Notes: generated by a model from the letters alone, not told the origin. A stretch of DNA of 64,000 nucleotides from Synechococcus sp. CCY 0621 (GCF_019038465.1 NZ_JAFKRH010000011.1:82605-146604); one strand, 5' to 3'. Counted from the stretch's first letter, positions 19,074 to 28,608 are shown. Made by a program: numbers and translations.

Positions 19074-19145
19074 GGGCGATTAGCTCAGAGGTAGAGCACT
19101 ACCTTGACACGGTAGGAGTCACTGGTTCGATTCCAGTATCGCCCA
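19074..19145 (+). tRNA. tRNA-Val (GAC anticodon)
   Basis: A 72-nt cloverleaf: acceptor GGGCGAT pairs with ATCGCCC, D arm GCTC/GAGC, anticodon stem CTACC/GGTAG with loop TTGACAC (anticodon GAC, 19106-19108), T arm ACTGG-TTCGATT-CCAGT, discriminator A. CCA is not encoded. This is the only RNA gene I see in the window. The 166 bases before it (18908-19073) contain nothing else that I can recognise. Confidence 0.96.
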
Positions 19146-19242
19146 TCTTCAGTTCTATTCATTTCTCTCAAATCGGGCACGGTTCGGTTCGGCATGCGCT
19201 TCGCTGCTACCCTCGGCCGATCCTGAATCTGAGCCTGCCAGC

Positions 19243-20649
19243 GTGAGCCCAACCGAGGCCATTCCACCCCTGTCCTGCACGGTGGTGGTGGGGCTCGGCC
19301 GTTCGGGACTGGGCGCTGCCCGATTGCTCCATGCCCGCGGTGAAGCGGTGGTGGTGATTGAAAGTGGCGACTCCCCGGAGCTTCGGGCCCGGGCCGCCGA
19401 ATTGGAAAGCGAGGCCATCGCGGCGCGCCTGGGGGTGCCCCTCAGCGTCGAGGTGTTCCAGTCCCTGCCGCTGCCACCGTCCGTGGTGGTGGTGAGTCCG
19501 GGAATCGCCTGGAACCACCCGGTGCTCGAGCAGCTGCGCCGCCAGGGGGTGCAGGTGCAGGGGGAGATCGTGCCCGCCTGGCAGGCCAGCCGGGATGTGC
19601 CCTGGATCGGCATCACCGGCACCAATGGCAAGACCACGGTCACCTGCCTGGTGCACCATCTGCTGGAGCAGGCCGGTAAGGATGCGCCGCTCTGCGGCAA
19701 TGTCGGCATCTCCGCCGCCGAGGTGGTGCTGCAGCGGCGTCTGGAGGATGGCCCCCGCCCCGACTGGCTGGTGGTCGAACTGAGCAGTTACCAGCTTGAG
19801 GCCGCCCCCGCCGTCGCCCCCGCCATCGGCGTCTGGACCACCCTCACCCCCGACCACCTCGAGCGCCACGGCACCCTGTCTGCCTACCGGGCCATCAAGC
19901 GGCGCCTGCTGGAGCAGTCACGCCTGCGCATCCTCAATGCCGACGACCCCGATATCCGCCGCCATGCGGACACCTGGGATCACGCCGACTGGATCACCGC
20001 CGGGCCCAGGGAGGCCCTGCCGGCCGGGATCGATCCGCTGCTCTGGATCGATGCGCACGATCAGGTGCAGGGGCGCCAGGGCCCCCTGTTCCCCGCCAGC
20101 GCCCTGGCGATGCCCGGGGCCCACAACCGCCAGAACCTTCTGCTGGCGGTGGCGGTGGGGCTCCATGCCGGGCTGGAGCCGGCGGCGATGGAGGCCGCCT
20201 GCCGCTGCTTCCCCGGTGTGCCGCATCGGCTGGAGCGCCTGCGCCAGCAGAACGGCATCACCTGGTACAACGACAGCAAGGCCACCAATTACGACGCTGC
20301 CGAGGTGGCCCTGCGGGCCCTGGAAGGCCCCTTGGTGGTGCTGGCCGGTGGTCAGTCGAAGCAGGGAGACGCCAAGGCCTGGCTGGAGCGCCTGCAGCAG
20401 CGGGCGGCGGCGATGGTGCTCTATGGCGCGGCTCGGGAGGAATTCACCGGCCTTCTGCTCACCAGCGGTTTCGGCGGTGTGGTGCGGCAGGTGGAAGATC
20501 TGGAGGCTGCGGTGCCCCTGGCCGCCAGCCTGGCTACGGAGCTCGACTGCCAGGGGGTGTTGCTGTCGCCCGCCTGTGCCAGCTTCGATCAGTACACCAG
20601 TTTCGAAGCCCGCGGCGACCACTTCCGCCGGCTGGTGCTGTCCCTCTGA
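19243..20649 (+). CDS. murD: UDP-N-acetylmuramoyl-L-alanine--D-glutamate ligase
   Basis: 468 residues from a GTG start. Rossmann-like N-terminal domain (VVVGLGRSGLGAARLLHARG), ATP-binding loop GTNGKTT at residues 126-132, LSSYQLE, and the MurD NDSKATNYDAAEVAL segment, followed by VVLAGGQSKQGD and the SPACASFDQYTSFEARG C-terminus. It adds D-glutamate during peptidoglycan precursor synthesis in the cytoplasm. Followed after 12 bases by the EVE-domain gene. Confidence 0.96.
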   Translation: MSPTEAIPPLSCTVVVGLGRSGLGAARLLHARGEAVVVIESGDSPELRARAAELESEAIAARLGVPLSVEVFQSLPLPPSVVVVSPGIAWNHPVLEQLRRQGVQVQGEIVPAWQASRDVPWIGITGTNGKTTVTCLVHHLLEQAGKDAPLCGNVGISAAEVVLQRRLEDGPRPDWLVVELSSYQLEAAPAVAPAIGVWTTLTPDHLERHGTLSAYRAIKRRLLEQSRLRILNADDPDIRRHADTWDHADWITAGPREALPAGIDPLLWIDAHDQVQGRQGPLFPASALAMPGAHNRQNLLLAVAVGLHAGLEPAAMEAACRCFPGVPHRLERLRQQNGITWYNDSKATNYDAAEVALRALEGPLVVLAGGQSKQGDAKAWLERLQQRAAAMVLYGAAREEFTGLLLTSGFGGVVRQVEDLEAAVPLAASLATELDCQGVLLSPACASFDQYTSFEARGDHFRRLVLSL

Positions 20650-20661
20650 GACCGAACATCC

Positions 20662-21129
20662 ATGGCCTGGTGGTTGATGAAAAGCGAGCCGGATGTCTAC
20701 GGCATCCAGCACCTGCAGGCGGAGGGCACCACCCTCTGGGACGGGATCCGCAACTACCAGGCCCGCAATTTCATGCGCGCCATGCAGAGCGGTGATCGCG
20801 CCTTTTTCTACCACTCCAATGTCAACCCGCCCGGCATTGTCGGCCTGATGGAGGTGATCGAAACCGGGCTGGTGGATCCCAGCCAGTTCGATCCCACGTC
20901 CAAATACTTCGATCCGGCCTCCAAGCCGGAGGCCCCCCGCTGGGACTGTGCCCGTCTGGCCTACCGCAGCACCTTCCCGGCGATGCTGACTCTGGATGCC
21001 CTGCGGGAGCATTTCTCGGTGGAGGATCTGGTGGTGGTGCGCCGGGGCAACCGCCTCTCGATCCTGCCGGTGGCTGACGCCAGCGCCGCGCGCATCTTCA
21101 GCCTGCTGGGGGTGGAACCGGACGCCTGA
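20662..21129 (+). CDS. EVE-domain protein (thymocyte nuclear protein 1-like)
   Basis: 155 residues consisting of a single EVE domain: WWLMKSEPDVYGI at the start, LWDGIRNYQARNFMRAM, and FYHSNVNPPGIVGLMEVIE. EVE domains are PUA-like folds that bind modified bases in DNA or RNA. Some are linked to restriction systems; standalone bacterial versions such as this are widespread and mostly uncharacterised. Downstream of murD in the same direction. Confidence 0.9.
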   Translation: MAWWLMKSEPDVYGIQHLQAEGTTLWDGIRNYQARNFMRAMQSGDRAFFYHSNVNPPGIVGLMEVIETGLVDPSQFDPTSKYFDPASKPEAPRWDCARLAYRSTFPAMLTLDALREHFSVEDLVVVRRGNRLSILPVADASAARIFSLLGVEPDA

Positions 21130-21145
21130 GGCGCCCCAGGCCACC

Positions 21146-21400
21146 TCAGGCCGCCGGCGCCGAGAACGCCTGATGGCCCGGAAACAGGTTGGCCAGGTAG
21201 CAGCGGGTCACCCCCCTGTCGCGAATGCCGTTCTGTACCAGAAAGCCCGCTAATGCGGCTTGGAACAGCCGGTACTGGTCCCAGTTGGGGTGGCGCTCGA
21301 TGAACTGCCGCATGGCCTCCAGCAGCGGTTCGGGCACCTCCGCCCGCAGGCTCACCATCGACTCGGCCCCGTCCAATGGCAGGGTTCTCAGGCGGGCCAT
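21146..21400 (-). CDS. DUF2811 family small protein
   Basis: 84 residues from ATG 21400. The core VSLRAEVPEPLLEAMRQF followed by IERHPNWDQYRLFQAALAGF and LVQNG is the cyanobacterial DUF2811 signature. Function unknown. The ATG at 21400 has a GGAG six bases upstream, better than the alternatives at 21412 (ATG) or 21436 (GTG). It is convergent with the EVE gene (16 bases). Confidence 0.8.
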   Translation of the reverse strand: MARLRTLPLDGAESMVSLRAEVPEPLLEAMRQFIERHPNWDQYRLFQAALAGFLVQNGIRDRGVTRCYLANLFPGHQAFSAPAA

Positions 21401-21694
21401 TGCGGACTCCATGCAGCGCGTCAGCCACTTCTCCACACCGAAGGCGGAACGTCAAACGGCGCCGGCGGCGGCGAGAGCGGCCTGGTCCCAGGCTGAGACA
21501 CAAGGTCTTGCAGGGACTTCAGGCTGTCGCAGGCCCCGCCAGCCAGCCGCCGCAGCGGCGGCCGTGAATTGTCAAGCCGGAGCGGCGGCCCGTGACGCTT
21601 CTCCCCAGCCGCGGCCAGCGGGCAGCCGCAGAGGCGGGCCCCCTGGGGAGAAATGGTGCAAAACAGGGGTGGCGGCTGTGGAATCCGCCAACGA
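21401..21694. other. Intergenic stretch without recognisable gene
   Basis: 294 bases between the DUF2811 and DUF1818 genes. It should contain the promoter of the DUF2811 gene. A GC-only inverted repeat (GCCGCCGCAGCGGCGGC, near 21549) is present but has no following T-run. The open frames crossing it have arginine/proline-rich shadow composition. I see no RNA gene. Confidence 0.5.
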
Positions 21695-22120
21695 TCAACA
21701 ATCCTGATCCCCGCCACCCCGCCCAGCGGGTCTCAGGCGCTCCAGGGCCGCGGCAAACGCCGCACTGGCGGCAGGATTCCAGCCCCCTTCGATCCCCCGT
21801 GATCCGGGCTCGGGGGTGAGCACCAGTTGCAGCGACCAGCTGCCGCGATCCCCCCGCAATCCCAGCCACAGCGACCCGCCGGCGTCGGAGCTGGGATCGC
21901 CGATCGGCAACTCCAGTTCCATCTCGATGGCCTCTTCCGCCATCAGGGTGCCGGCGAGGGCGCCGTGCTGGGCCGTAAGCCGACAGACGGCCTGTTGCAG
22001 GGCCAGCAGTTCGGCGCCGGTCAGTTCACAGGCCCAGCCTTCACCTCCAATCAGGGCGGTGTAGGGGGTGTGCGATGCATCGACCACCAGCCGCCAGCCC
22101 TGGCCTTCGCAGATCTCCAC
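21695..22120 (-). CDS. DUF1818 family cyanobacterial protein
   Basis: 141 residues from a GTG start. Blocks GQGWRLVVDASHTPYTALIG, GEGWACELTGAELLALQQAV, LMAEEAIEMELE and SWSLQLVLTPEPGSRGIEGGW match the DUF1818 family, which is essentially restricted to cyanobacteria and has no known function. It lies 22 bases downstream of rpoZ on the same strand. Confidence 0.78.
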   Translation of the reverse strand: MEICEGQGWRLVVDASHTPYTALIGGEGWACELTGAELLALQQAVCRLTAQHGALAGTLMAEEAIEMELELPIGDPSSDAGGSLWLGLRGDRGSWSLQLVLTPEPGSRGIEGGWNPAASAAFAAALERLRPAGRGGGDQDC

Positions 22121-22142
22121 AGCGGCTTGGAGTGGGCCCGGT

Positions 22143-22370
22143 TCAGCCGGGCAGCAGGTCGGGCTGGTCCTGCTCGTCGCTGAGTTCGACGATGGCCCGT
22201 TGCACAGGCTTGATCATGGAGTCATCGAGCAGGCCGTCGAAATCGTCGAAGCGGCGTTGCTTGGCCCGAAAAGCGATGCGAACGGTGGTCAGGTAGCGGT
22301 TGCTGGAGTGCCGGATCAGGCTCTCTCCTCTCTGGGCCAGCTCCTTGGCGTTGAGTTCGCTGCTTGGCAT
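22143..22370 (-). CDS. rpoZ: RNA polymerase omega subunit
   Basis: 75 residues from ATG 22370. [20 protein letters not shown], then [20 protein letters not shown] and [20 protein letters not shown] are the cyanobacterial RpoZ sequence. It helps assemble the beta' subunit into RNA polymerase. The frame is open to 22478 but upstream residues are not conserved-looking. It is divergent from the Hsp70-like gene and probably cotranscribed with the DUF1818 gene. Confidence 0.92.
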   Translation of the reverse strand: MPSSELNAKELAQRGESLIRHSSNRYLTTVRIAFRAKQRRFDDFDGLLDDSMIKPVQRAIVELSDEQDQPDLLPG

Positions 22371-22489
22371 ACGGACCTGATCATCAATTTCAACAGCGTA
22401 GTTCAGCCCCCCGTAGGCCCTTCTTCCCTGGTCACGCCCTAGAAGGGGGCCACCCGTGCCCCTGCGCCAACACCGCACCCCTCCGACCC

Positions 22490-24043
22490 ATGCCCGGCAC
22501 CCTCGCCATCGACCTGGGCAGCAGCACCACCGTCGTGGCCTGGCAGGACAGCCAGGGACCCCCCGGGCTGCTGCCCCTGCCCCCGTACAGCTGCGGCGAT
22601 CCCTGCGTGGTGCCCAGTCTGCTGTGGCTGGAGAGCCCTGGGGCCGAACGGCCCCTGATCGGCCGCCAGGTGCTGGAGGCGGCCCTGGCCGATGGCGACC
22701 ATCCCGGCCTCTGCCGGGATTTCAAGCGCCACATCGGCGCCCCGGCGACGGGCCCATCACCGGGCTGGCTCACCGCCGAGCGGGCCGGTGCCCTGCTGCT
22801 GCAGGGGCTCTGGCGGGCCCTGCCGCCGGAACTGGTGCCGGAACGGCTGGTGCTCACCGCCCCGATCGAGACCTACCGGGGCTACCGGGCCTGGTTGCAG
22901 CGGGTCAGCGGCGAGCTGGCGGTGCCGGAGCTGGCGCTGGTGGATGAACCCACCGCCGCTGCCATCGGTGCCGGCCTCCCCCCCGGCAGTCGGGTGCTGG
23001 TGGTGGACATGGGCGGTGGCACCATCGATCTGTCGCTGGTGGCCCTGGAGGGCGGTGAAGGGCGGGCCGCCCCGATCGCCCAGCTGCTGCGCTTCGCGGG
23101 CCGGGATCTGACCCGCAGCACCCAGACCCTGCGTTGTGCCCGGGTGATCGGCAAGGCGGGTGTGGCCCTCGGTGGTCGGGACATCGACCGCTGGATCGCG
23201 GCCCACCTCTGCCCGGACGTCCCCGTCGACGGCGCCCTGCTGCAGCTCGCCGAGCGGCTCAAGTGCCAGCTCAGCGACGCCCCCGAGGCCCGGCAGATCC
23301 AGGCGACGGGGGGATCCTTCCGCGACCTGACCCTGAGCCGGTCGGCCTTGGAGCGGCTGCTGCAGGAACGGGGACTGTTGCAGCTGCTCGATGGTCTGCT
23401 GGAGACGGTGCTGGCGGCGGCCCGCCGCGAAGGACTGGGCCTGGCCGCCATCGACGCGGTGCTGCCGGTGGGGGGCAGCAGCCGGATCCCCCTGATACGC
23501 CAGTGGCTGGAGAGCCGCTGTCCGGGCGTGCCCCTGCGCAGCGAGCGGCCCGTGGAGGCCGTGGCCCTGGGGGCCCTGGCCCTGACACCCGGCGTGCGGG
23601 TGCGGGACGTGCTGGCCCGCGGCGTGTCCCTGCGCTGCTGGGACCGGCGCAGCGGTTGCCACCGCTGGCATCCCCTGTTCATGGCGGGCCAGAGCTGGCC
23701 CACCGACCAGCCCCTGGAGCTGGTGCTGGCCTGCAGCCGAGATGGCCAGGACCAGCTGGAGCTGGTGCTGGGGGAGCCCCTGCCCGAGGAGCGGGCCGAA
23801 GTGGTCTTTGAGGGGGGGCTGCCTGTGCTGCGGGAGCGGCCGGCGGGGGCGGCCCCGGTGCGGCCCTGGTCCACGCCGCCGCTGGCCATCCCCCTGGCCT
23901 CCCCCGGTCAGCGGGGCGTCGACCGGCTGCGGCTGCGGTTCTCCATTGATGCCGAGGCTCAGCTGCTGGTGGACAGCGACGATCTGGAGGCCCCTGCGGG
24001 CTCTGGCCGTCTGGGGCCCCAGCGCCTCGGCCCGGTGCGCTGA
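22490..24043 (+). CDS. Hsp70-family ATPase with non-standard C-terminus
   Basis: 517 residues. The actin-like ATPase domain is recognisable: [16 protein letters not shown] (phosphate 1), [28 protein letters not shown] (phosphate 2), and [20 protein letters not shown] (adenosine motif). After ~residue 370 a short beta-rich region ([20 protein letters not shown] onward) replaces the usual substrate-binding domain and lid, so it is much shorter than DnaK (~630 residues). It is likely a specialised Hsp70 homologue, not a housekeeping chaperone. Followed after 12 bases by a membrane-anchored protein and then ftrV, suggesting an operon. Confidence 0.82.
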   Translation: MPGTLAIDLGSSTTVVAWQDSQGPPGLLPLPPYSCGDPCVVPSLLWLESPGAERPLIGRQVLEAALADGDHPGLCRDFKRHIGAPATGPSPGWLTAERAGALLLQGLWRALPPELVPERLVLTAPIETYRGYRAWLQRVSGELAVPELALVDEPTAAAIGAGLPPGSRVLVVDMGGGTIDLSLVALEGGEGRAAPIAQLLRFAGRDLTRSTQTLRCARVIGKAGVALGGRDIDRWIAAHLCPDVPVDGALLQLAERLKCQLSDAPEARQIQATGGSFRDLTLSRSALERLLQERGLLQLLDGLLETVLAAARREGLGLAAIDAVLPVGGSSRIPLIRQWLESRCPGVPLRSERPVEAVALGALALTPGVRVRDVLARGVSLRCWDRRSGCHRWHPLFMAGQSWPTDQPLELVLACSRDGQDQLELVLGEPLPEERAEVVFEGGLPVLRERPAGAAPVRPWSTPPLAIPLASPGQRGVDRLRLRFSIDAEAQLLVDSDDLEAPAGSGRLGPQRLGPVR

Positions 24044-24055
24044 CGGCCAGGGACG

Positions 24056-24979
24056 GTGGACGCCGACCAGGCTGCCCCTGTGACCGGGCGCCGGTGGCCG
24101 CCGTTGCATACAACGGAGAGAGATCCGCCCCGCTGTCCCCCCTTGGCCCTCCGCCGGCACAGACTGCCCCGATTCTGGCTGGCCATCACCCTGGGTTCGG
24201 TCGCTGCGGCCATCGGTCTGGGCTACTGGTGGGAGCGTCAGCTGCCCGTGCGCCTGGAGCAGGCCTCCACCAGCGGCCGCCTCGACGATTGCCTGCGCTA
24301 CAGCGAGCAGCTGGCCGCCCTCAGCTGGCTGCCCGGCCGCTCCCCCTTCGATCGGGGCCGTTGCCTGCGGGCCAAGGCCGACCAGCTCTGGGGCCAGGAG
24401 AACTGGAGCGAGGCCCTGCGCCTGCAGCGCCAGGTGATCAACTCCAGGGCCGGCACCCCCGCCGACCGGGAACGGCTCTCCCGTTGGCAGCGCCAGCTGC
24501 GGGCCATGGCGATGAATCGCTTCCAGGCCGGTGATCTGCCGGGGGCTCTGGCGGCGCTCACGCCCCTGGGGGAGGAGCGCAAGGACGATGGCAGTTCCAT
24601 GGGCGACGACCTCCAGGAGATCTGGAACCGCAACCGCTCCCAGCTGGAGCGGGCGACGTTGCTGGTCAAGCAGAAGCGCTGGTGGGAGGCGCTCGACAGC
24701 CTCAACCGCATCGACCACCCCTGGTGGCGCCAGCAGAGCGATCCGCTGCGGCAGGAGGTGAAGAAGGGCCTCGACCAGCTCAAGGGCAAGGACCGGGAGC
24801 ACGACAGCCACGGTTCCCTGCCCCACACGGTGTCCGGCGAGAAGCTGGATGGCCTGGTGCAACGCCGCATCGCCGCCGGCATGGACGAGTGGCAGGCGTT
24901 CCAGGAGGCCTGCAAGGAGCTGGGCGGCCGGGTGGTCGAGGCCGGTCCCGAAAGCGCCTGCCAGCGCAGAGCCCCATGA
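24056..24979 (+). CDS. Membrane-anchored protein with helical repeat-like region
   Basis: 307 residues from a GTG start. Basic N-terminus, one membrane helix (~40-57, FWLAITLGSVAAAIGLGYWW), then a soluble region of amphipathic helices (CLRYSEQLAALSWLPG, LRAKADQLWGQENWSEALRL, AMNRFQAGDLPGALAAL, QKRWWEALDSLNRIDHPWW) spaced like degenerate TPR units. A C-terminal block HSGHDS-like linker leads to a possible helical tail. No family is recognised. Its position after the Hsp70-like ATPase suggests a partner role, by analogy with TPR/Hsp70 pairs; this is inference. Confidence 0.68.
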   Translation: MDADQAAPVTGRRWPPLHTTERDPPRCPPLALRRHRLPRFWLAITLGSVAAAIGLGYWWERQLPVRLEQASTSGRLDDCLRYSEQLAALSWLPGRSPFDRGRCLRAKADQLWGQENWSEALRLQRQVINSRAGTPADRERLSRWQRQLRAMAMNRFQAGDLPGALAALTPLGEERKDDGSSMGDDLQEIWNRNRSQLERATLLVKQKRWWEALDSLNRIDHPWWRQQSDPLRQEVKKGLDQLKGKDREHDSHGSLPHTVSGEKLDGLVQRRIAAGMDEWQAFQEACKELGGRVVEAGPESACQRRAP

Positions 24980-25010
24980 CAGGATGGCCGCGCAGAGCGT
25001 CCCGGTGGAC

Positions 25011-25229
25011 ATGCAGCCAGGTGATCAGGTCAGGGTGAGCAGCAGCGTGGTCATCTACAACCACCCCCAGCACCGGGGAGAGGCCTTCGACATGGAAGGG
25101 CAGCAGGGAGAGGTGTTCAACGTCCTCAACGACTGGAAGGGACGCCCCATCAGCCCGAACCTGCCGGTGGTGGTGGCCTTCGGCAAGTTCCGCGCCCACT
25201 TCCGCGAGGACGAACTGGCCACCGTCTGA
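25011..25229 (+). CDS. ftrV: Ferredoxin-thioredoxin reductase, variable chain
   Basis: 72 residues from ATG 25011: MQPGDQVRVSSSVVIYNHPQ, EAFDMEGQQGEV, and LPVVVAFGKFRAHFREDEL match the SH3-like variable subunit. It supports the catalytic FeS subunit that passes electrons from ferredoxin to thioredoxin. The ATG at 24984 gives nine extra residues; the shorter start was chosen because it gives the usual family length. It follows the membrane-anchored gene in the same direction. Confidence 0.85.
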   Translation: MQPGDQVRVSSSVVIYNHPQHRGEAFDMEGQQGEVFNVLNDWKGRPISPNLPVVVAFGKFRAHFREDELATV

Positions 25230-25278
25230 CAGTCCCCGTCTGAGGCCGCTGGGAGAACTCGCCGCGTCCGTGGACGCT

Positions 25279-25839
25279 TCAGTCGCGCAGCAGGTAGACC
25301 CCCTCCTCGCCATCAATGGCCTGGAGGCAGAGCTGGATCGTCTCGTGGCGGGCGGTGGGCACCACCCGGCCGCAGTAATCCGGCTGGATCGGCACTTCCC
25401 TGTGGCCCCGGTCCACCATCACCAGCAGACCCACGCGGCGGGGACGTCCCCAGGCCTGCAAGGCCTCCAGGGCGGCCCGCACCGTGCGGCCGGTGAAGAT
25501 CACGTCATCGACGAGCACCACCTGACGGCCGTCCACGGGCACCGGCAACTGGGTGGCCTCCACCAGCCGGGTGCCCACCCGCTCCAGGTCATCGCGGTGG
25601 AAGGTGGGATCCAGGCTGCCGTGGGCAATCGGATGGCCGCAGATCGCCTCCAGGCGTCCGGCCAGCACCCGCGCCAGGGCCACACCACGGGTGGGGATGC
25701 CGAGCAGCACCAGGTCCTGGCTGTCGGCCACGGCCTCCAGGACCTGGGAGGCGAGCCGGTCGAGGGTGCGTCCCAGGTCCTGGGCGGAGAGCAGTTCCAG
25801 CCGATCGGCTGGGGTCGTACCGGCCTGAGGTCGGGCCAT
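25279..25839 (-). CDS. pyrR: PyrR-type phosphoribosyltransferase (pyrimidine regulator)
   Basis: 186 residues of the PRTase fold. The PRPP loop [13 protein letters not shown] lies at residues 107-119; [20 protein letters not shown] and the basic [20 protein letters not shown] segment are typical of PyrR. In Firmicutes PyrR is an mRNA-binding attenuator with weak uracil phosphoribosyltransferase activity; no pyr genes or attenuator are next to it here, so the role is unsettled. Divergent from gpmI. The 184 bases between (25840-26023) hold both promoters and the uncertain gpmI start. Confidence 0.88.
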   Translation of the reverse strand: MARPQAGTTPADRLELLSAQDLGRTLDRLASQVLEAVADSQDLVLLGIPTRGVALARVLAGRLEAICGHPIAHGSLDPTFHRDDLERVGTRLVEATQLPVPVDGRQVVLVDDVIFTGRTVRAALEALQAWGRPRRVGLLVMVDRGHREVPIQPDYCGRVVPTARHETIQLCLQAIDGEEGVYLLRD

Positions 25840-26023
25840 TCAACGGTTGGCGTGTAACCAAAGCCTGACGCATCTCCGTCGCAGCAAGGTGTTTTGGAAG
25901 GGGGGATGTAGGTTGGCGGTGCGTAGAAACGTGCAGATTTTCTCGCTGGTGAAAGCAGCTCCCTCCCAGAAGCATTCCGCCAGCGGCAGAGCTGATCGTC
26001 TCTCCAGCGAGACGGCCGCCCCC

Positions 26024-27601
26024 GTGGCCCCGATGGTTCTGGCCATTCTGGATGGCTGGGGCTATCGGCCCGAAAGCGATCACAACGCTGTCAGGGAGGC
26101 GGACACGCCGATCATGGATGCCCTCTGGGCGGCCTATCCCCACACCCTGATCGAGGCCAGCGGCGCCGCTGTGGGCCTGCCGGATCACCAGATGGGGAAT
26201 TCCGAGGTGGGCCACCTCACGATCGGCTCCGGCCGGATCATCCGCCAGGAGCTGGTGCGGATCGGTCAGGCGGTGCGCAGCGGCACCATCGCCAGCAATC
26301 AGGCTCTCAACAATCTGGGCGACACGCTGGTGGCCAGCGGCCGCCCCCTGCACCTGATCGGCCTCTGCTCCGATGGCGGCGTCCACAGTCACATCGACCA
26401 TCTCGGTGGCCTGCTGCGCTGGGCGGCCGGCCGCGGGCTCAGCGATGTGCTGGTGCACGTGGTCACCGACGGCCGTGACTCGGCCCCCCATGGCGGCCCC
26501 GGGTATCTGGCCCGCATCCAGGCCATGATCGAGGACGCAGGGGTTGGTCGGATCGCCACCCTCTGCGGCCGTTACTGGGCCATGGACCGCGACCAGCGCT
26601 GGGAGCGCACGGAGAAGGCCTTCCGGCTGCTCACCGAGCCGTCCGAGATCTGCCCCCTCACCCCCGCGGAGGTGCTGCAGGGCTCCTATGCGGAGGGCAT
26701 CACCGACGAGTTCCTTGAGCCGGTGCGCCTTGCCGAAGGACTGCTGGAGAGCGGCGACGGCCTGGTCTGCTTCAACTTCCGTCCCGACCGGGTGCGCCAG
26801 CTGATGCGTGCCCTGGTGCTGCCGGACTTCGACGGCTTCCCGCGCCAGTGGATCGGTCCGCTGGATGTCGTCACCTTCACCCAGTACGAGCAGGGGCTGC
26901 CGGTTCAGGTGGCCTTCCCCCCCGAGTCCCTCGATGGCCTGCTGGGCCAGGTGGTCTCCGAGCACGGCCTGCGGCAGTTCCGCACCGCCGAAACCGAGAA
27001 GTACCCCCACGTCACCTATTTCATGAATGGTGGCATCGAGCAGGCCTTCCCCGGCGAAGACCGCCACCTGGTGCCCTCGCCCCGCGTCGCCACCTACGAC
27101 CAGGCTCCGGCGATGTCGGCGGAGAAACTCACCGACAGCTGCATCGCCGCCATCGGTCGGGGGATCTACTCCCTGGTGGTGATCAACTACGCCAACCCCG
27201 ACATGGTGGGCCACACCGGCCAGATGGAGGCCGCCACCGAAGCCATCGCCATGGTCGATCGCTGCGTGGGCCGACTGGTGGAGGCCACCACCCGCATGGG
27301 CGGCACCCTGCTGATCACCGCCGACCACGGCAATGCCGAAGTCATGCAGGGCCCCGATGGACTCCCCTGGACCGCCCACACCACCAACCCCGTGCCGGTG
27401 ATCCTGGTCGAGGGTGAAAAGCGCAAGCTCCCCGGCCATGGCAACGACGTCAGCCTGCGGGAGCACGGCGGCCTGGCCGACATCGCCCCCACCCTGCTGG
27501 AGATCCTGGGTCTGCCCAAACCGGCCCGTATGACGGGCACCTCCCTGGTGGTGCCGGCCACCGCCCCCACCGCCCGGATCCCCCAGACCCTCGGCGCCTG
27601 A
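26024..27601 (+). CDS. gpmI: 2,3-bisphosphoglycerate-independent phosphoglycerate mutase
   Basis: ~525 residues. [11 protein letters not shown] at the N-terminus, [17 protein letters not shown] with the catalytic Ser, [29 protein letters not shown], and [10 protein letters not shown] are the metal-dependent iPGM signatures. It interconverts 3- and 2-phosphoglycerate. The frame is open to 25847 without an ATG; conserved sequence begins at about GTG 26024 (alternatives GTG 25949, ATG 26033), so the true N-terminus may be up to ~25 residues longer. Followed by secG after 32 bases. Confidence 0.94.
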   Translation: MAPMVLAILDGWGYRPESDHNAVREADTPIMDALWAAYPHTLIEASGAAVGLPDHQMGNSEVGHLTIGSGRIIRQELVRIGQAVRSGTIASNQALNNLGDTLVASGRPLHLIGLCSDGGVHSHIDHLGGLLRWAAGRGLSDVLVHVVTDGRDSAPHGGPGYLARIQAMIEDAGVGRIATLCGRYWAMDRDQRWERTEKAFRLLTEPSEICPLTPAEVLQGSYAEGITDEFLEPVRLAEGLLESGDGLVCFNFRPDRVRQLMRALVLPDFDGFPRQWIGPLDVVTFTQYEQGLPVQVAFPPESLDGLLGQVVSEHGLRQFRTAETEKYPHVTYFMNGGIEQAFPGEDRHLVPSPRVATYDQAPAMSAEKLTDSCIAAIGRGIYSLVVINYANPDMVGHTGQMEAATEAIAMVDRCVGRLVEATTRMGGTLLITADHGNAEVMQGPDGLPWTAHTTNPVPVILVEGEKRKLPGHGNDVSLREHGGLADIAPTLLEILGLPKPARMTGTSLVVPATAPTARIPQTLGA

Positions 27602-27633
27602 AGGTCCGCATCGGGGACGGTTAGTCTGGCCCA

Positions 27634-27864
27634 ATGGTCAAGAACATCGTCTCCTCCCTCTGGATGCTCAGCGGCGCCCTGCTGATCATCTCCGTGCTGC
27701 TCCATAGCCCCAAGGGCGATGGCATGGGGGGCCTGGCCTCCAGCGGCGGCTCGATGTTCAGCAGCGCCCGCAGCGCCGAGAACACCCTCAACCGCATCAC
27801 CTGGACCCTGCTGTCCCTGTTCCTGGGGCTGGCCGTGGTGCTGAGCGCCGGCTGGCTGGGCTGA
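27634..27864 (+). CDS. secG: Preprotein translocase subunit SecG
   Basis: 76 residues with two membrane helices (LWMLSGALLIISVLLHS and TWTLLSLFLGLAVVLSAGWL) separated by the loop KGDGMGGLASSGGSMFSSAR, the SecG pattern. It is an accessory subunit of the SecYEG channel. Placement after gpmI is common in cyanobacteria. Confidence 0.92.
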   Translation: MVKNIVSSLWMLSGALLIISVLLHSPKGDGMGGLASSGGSMFSSARSAENTLNRITWTLLSLFLGLAVVLSAGWLG

Positions 27865-27869
27865 GCCGG

Positions 27870-28373
27870 ATGGAACGCCGCAGTTTCCTGTCCACGTTGC
27901 TGGCCCGGGTGGGGGCACCCCTGGCGGGGTTGTTGCCCTTCCTGCCGGCCTCCAAAGCCCTGGCGGCGGCGAAGGCCACCGATCCCGCCTGGCAGTTGAG
28001 CCCTGCGGAATGGAAGAAACGTCTCAGCCCGGCGGCCTATGCGGTGCTGCGCCAAGAGGGCACCGAGCGCCCCTTCAGCAGCCCGCTCAACAAGGAGAAG
28101 CGCAGCGGCACCTACGTCTGTGCCGGCTGCCGCCTGCCCCTGTTCGCCTCGAGCACCAAGTTCGACTCCGGCACCGGCTGGCCCAGCTTCTGGCAACCCC
28201 TGCCCAAGGCGGTGGTCACCAAGACCGACTTCAAGCTGATCCTGCCGCGCACCGAATACCATTGCCGCCGCTGCGGCGGCCACCAGGGCCACGTGTTCGA
28301 CGACGGACCCAAGCCCACGGGCAAGCGCTACTGCAACAACGGCGTGGCCCTGGCCTTCGTGCCGGGGAGCTGA
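27870..28373 (+). CDS. msrB: Exported peptide-methionine (R)-S-oxide reductase MsrB
   Basis: 167 residues. The N-terminus ERRSFLSTLLARVGAPLAGL followed by a hydrophobic run to SKALAA resembles a twin-arginine (Tat) signal. The MsrB domain has zinc ligands Cys84/Cys87 and Cys132/Cys135, the KFDSGTGWPSFWQP block and the catalytic Cys155 in YCNNG. It repairs methionine-R-sulfoxide. Export to the periplasm or thylakoid lumen is inferred from the signal. It starts 5 bases after secG and is probably cotranscribed. Confidence 0.9.
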   Translation: MERRSFLSTLLARVGAPLAGLLPFLPASKALAAAKATDPAWQLSPAEWKKRLSPAAYAVLRQEGTERPFSSPLNKEKRSGTYVCAGCRLPLFASSTKFDSGTGWPSFWQPLPKAVVTKTDFKLILPRTEYHCRRCGGHQGHVFDDGPKPTGKRYCNNGVALAFVPGS

Positions 28374-28391
28374 GGCCCCGCCGCCCCCACC

Positions 28392-28592
28392 ATGGCCCCG
28401 TTGCCTGCGCTGCTGATTGCCCTGGCGGTTCCGCTGCTGTTGCTGCTGGGCTTCACCCTGCTGCTGGAGCAGCGCCGCGGCCACCTGCCCGCCTGGCTGG
28501 CCGCCTTCTCCGCTCGCGACGCCATGCTCTGGAACATCGGCGTGGGGCTGCTGATCGGCCTGAGCCTGCTGCGGGTGCTGCTGGGGCGCTGA
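28392..28592 (+). CDS. Small two-helix membrane protein, unknown
   Basis: 66 residues: MAPLPALLIALAVPLLLLLG leads a first membrane helix, a polar loop EQRRGHLPAWLAAFSARDA follows, then a second helix (LWNIGVGLLIGLSLLRVLL). Strong hydrophobic patterning and an 18-base gap after msrB support a real gene. No family is recognised. Confidence 0.6.
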   Translation: MAPLPALLIALAVPLLLLLGFTLLLEQRRGHLPAWLAAFSARDAMLWNIGVGLLIGLSLLRVLLGR

Positions 28593-28608
28593 GCCCCAGG
28601 CGACGTGG

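Noticed and set aside
21545..21565. Hairpin GCCGCCGCAGCGGCGGC as a terminator
   Set aside because: No T-run on either strand; such GC palindromes are expected by chance in this composition.
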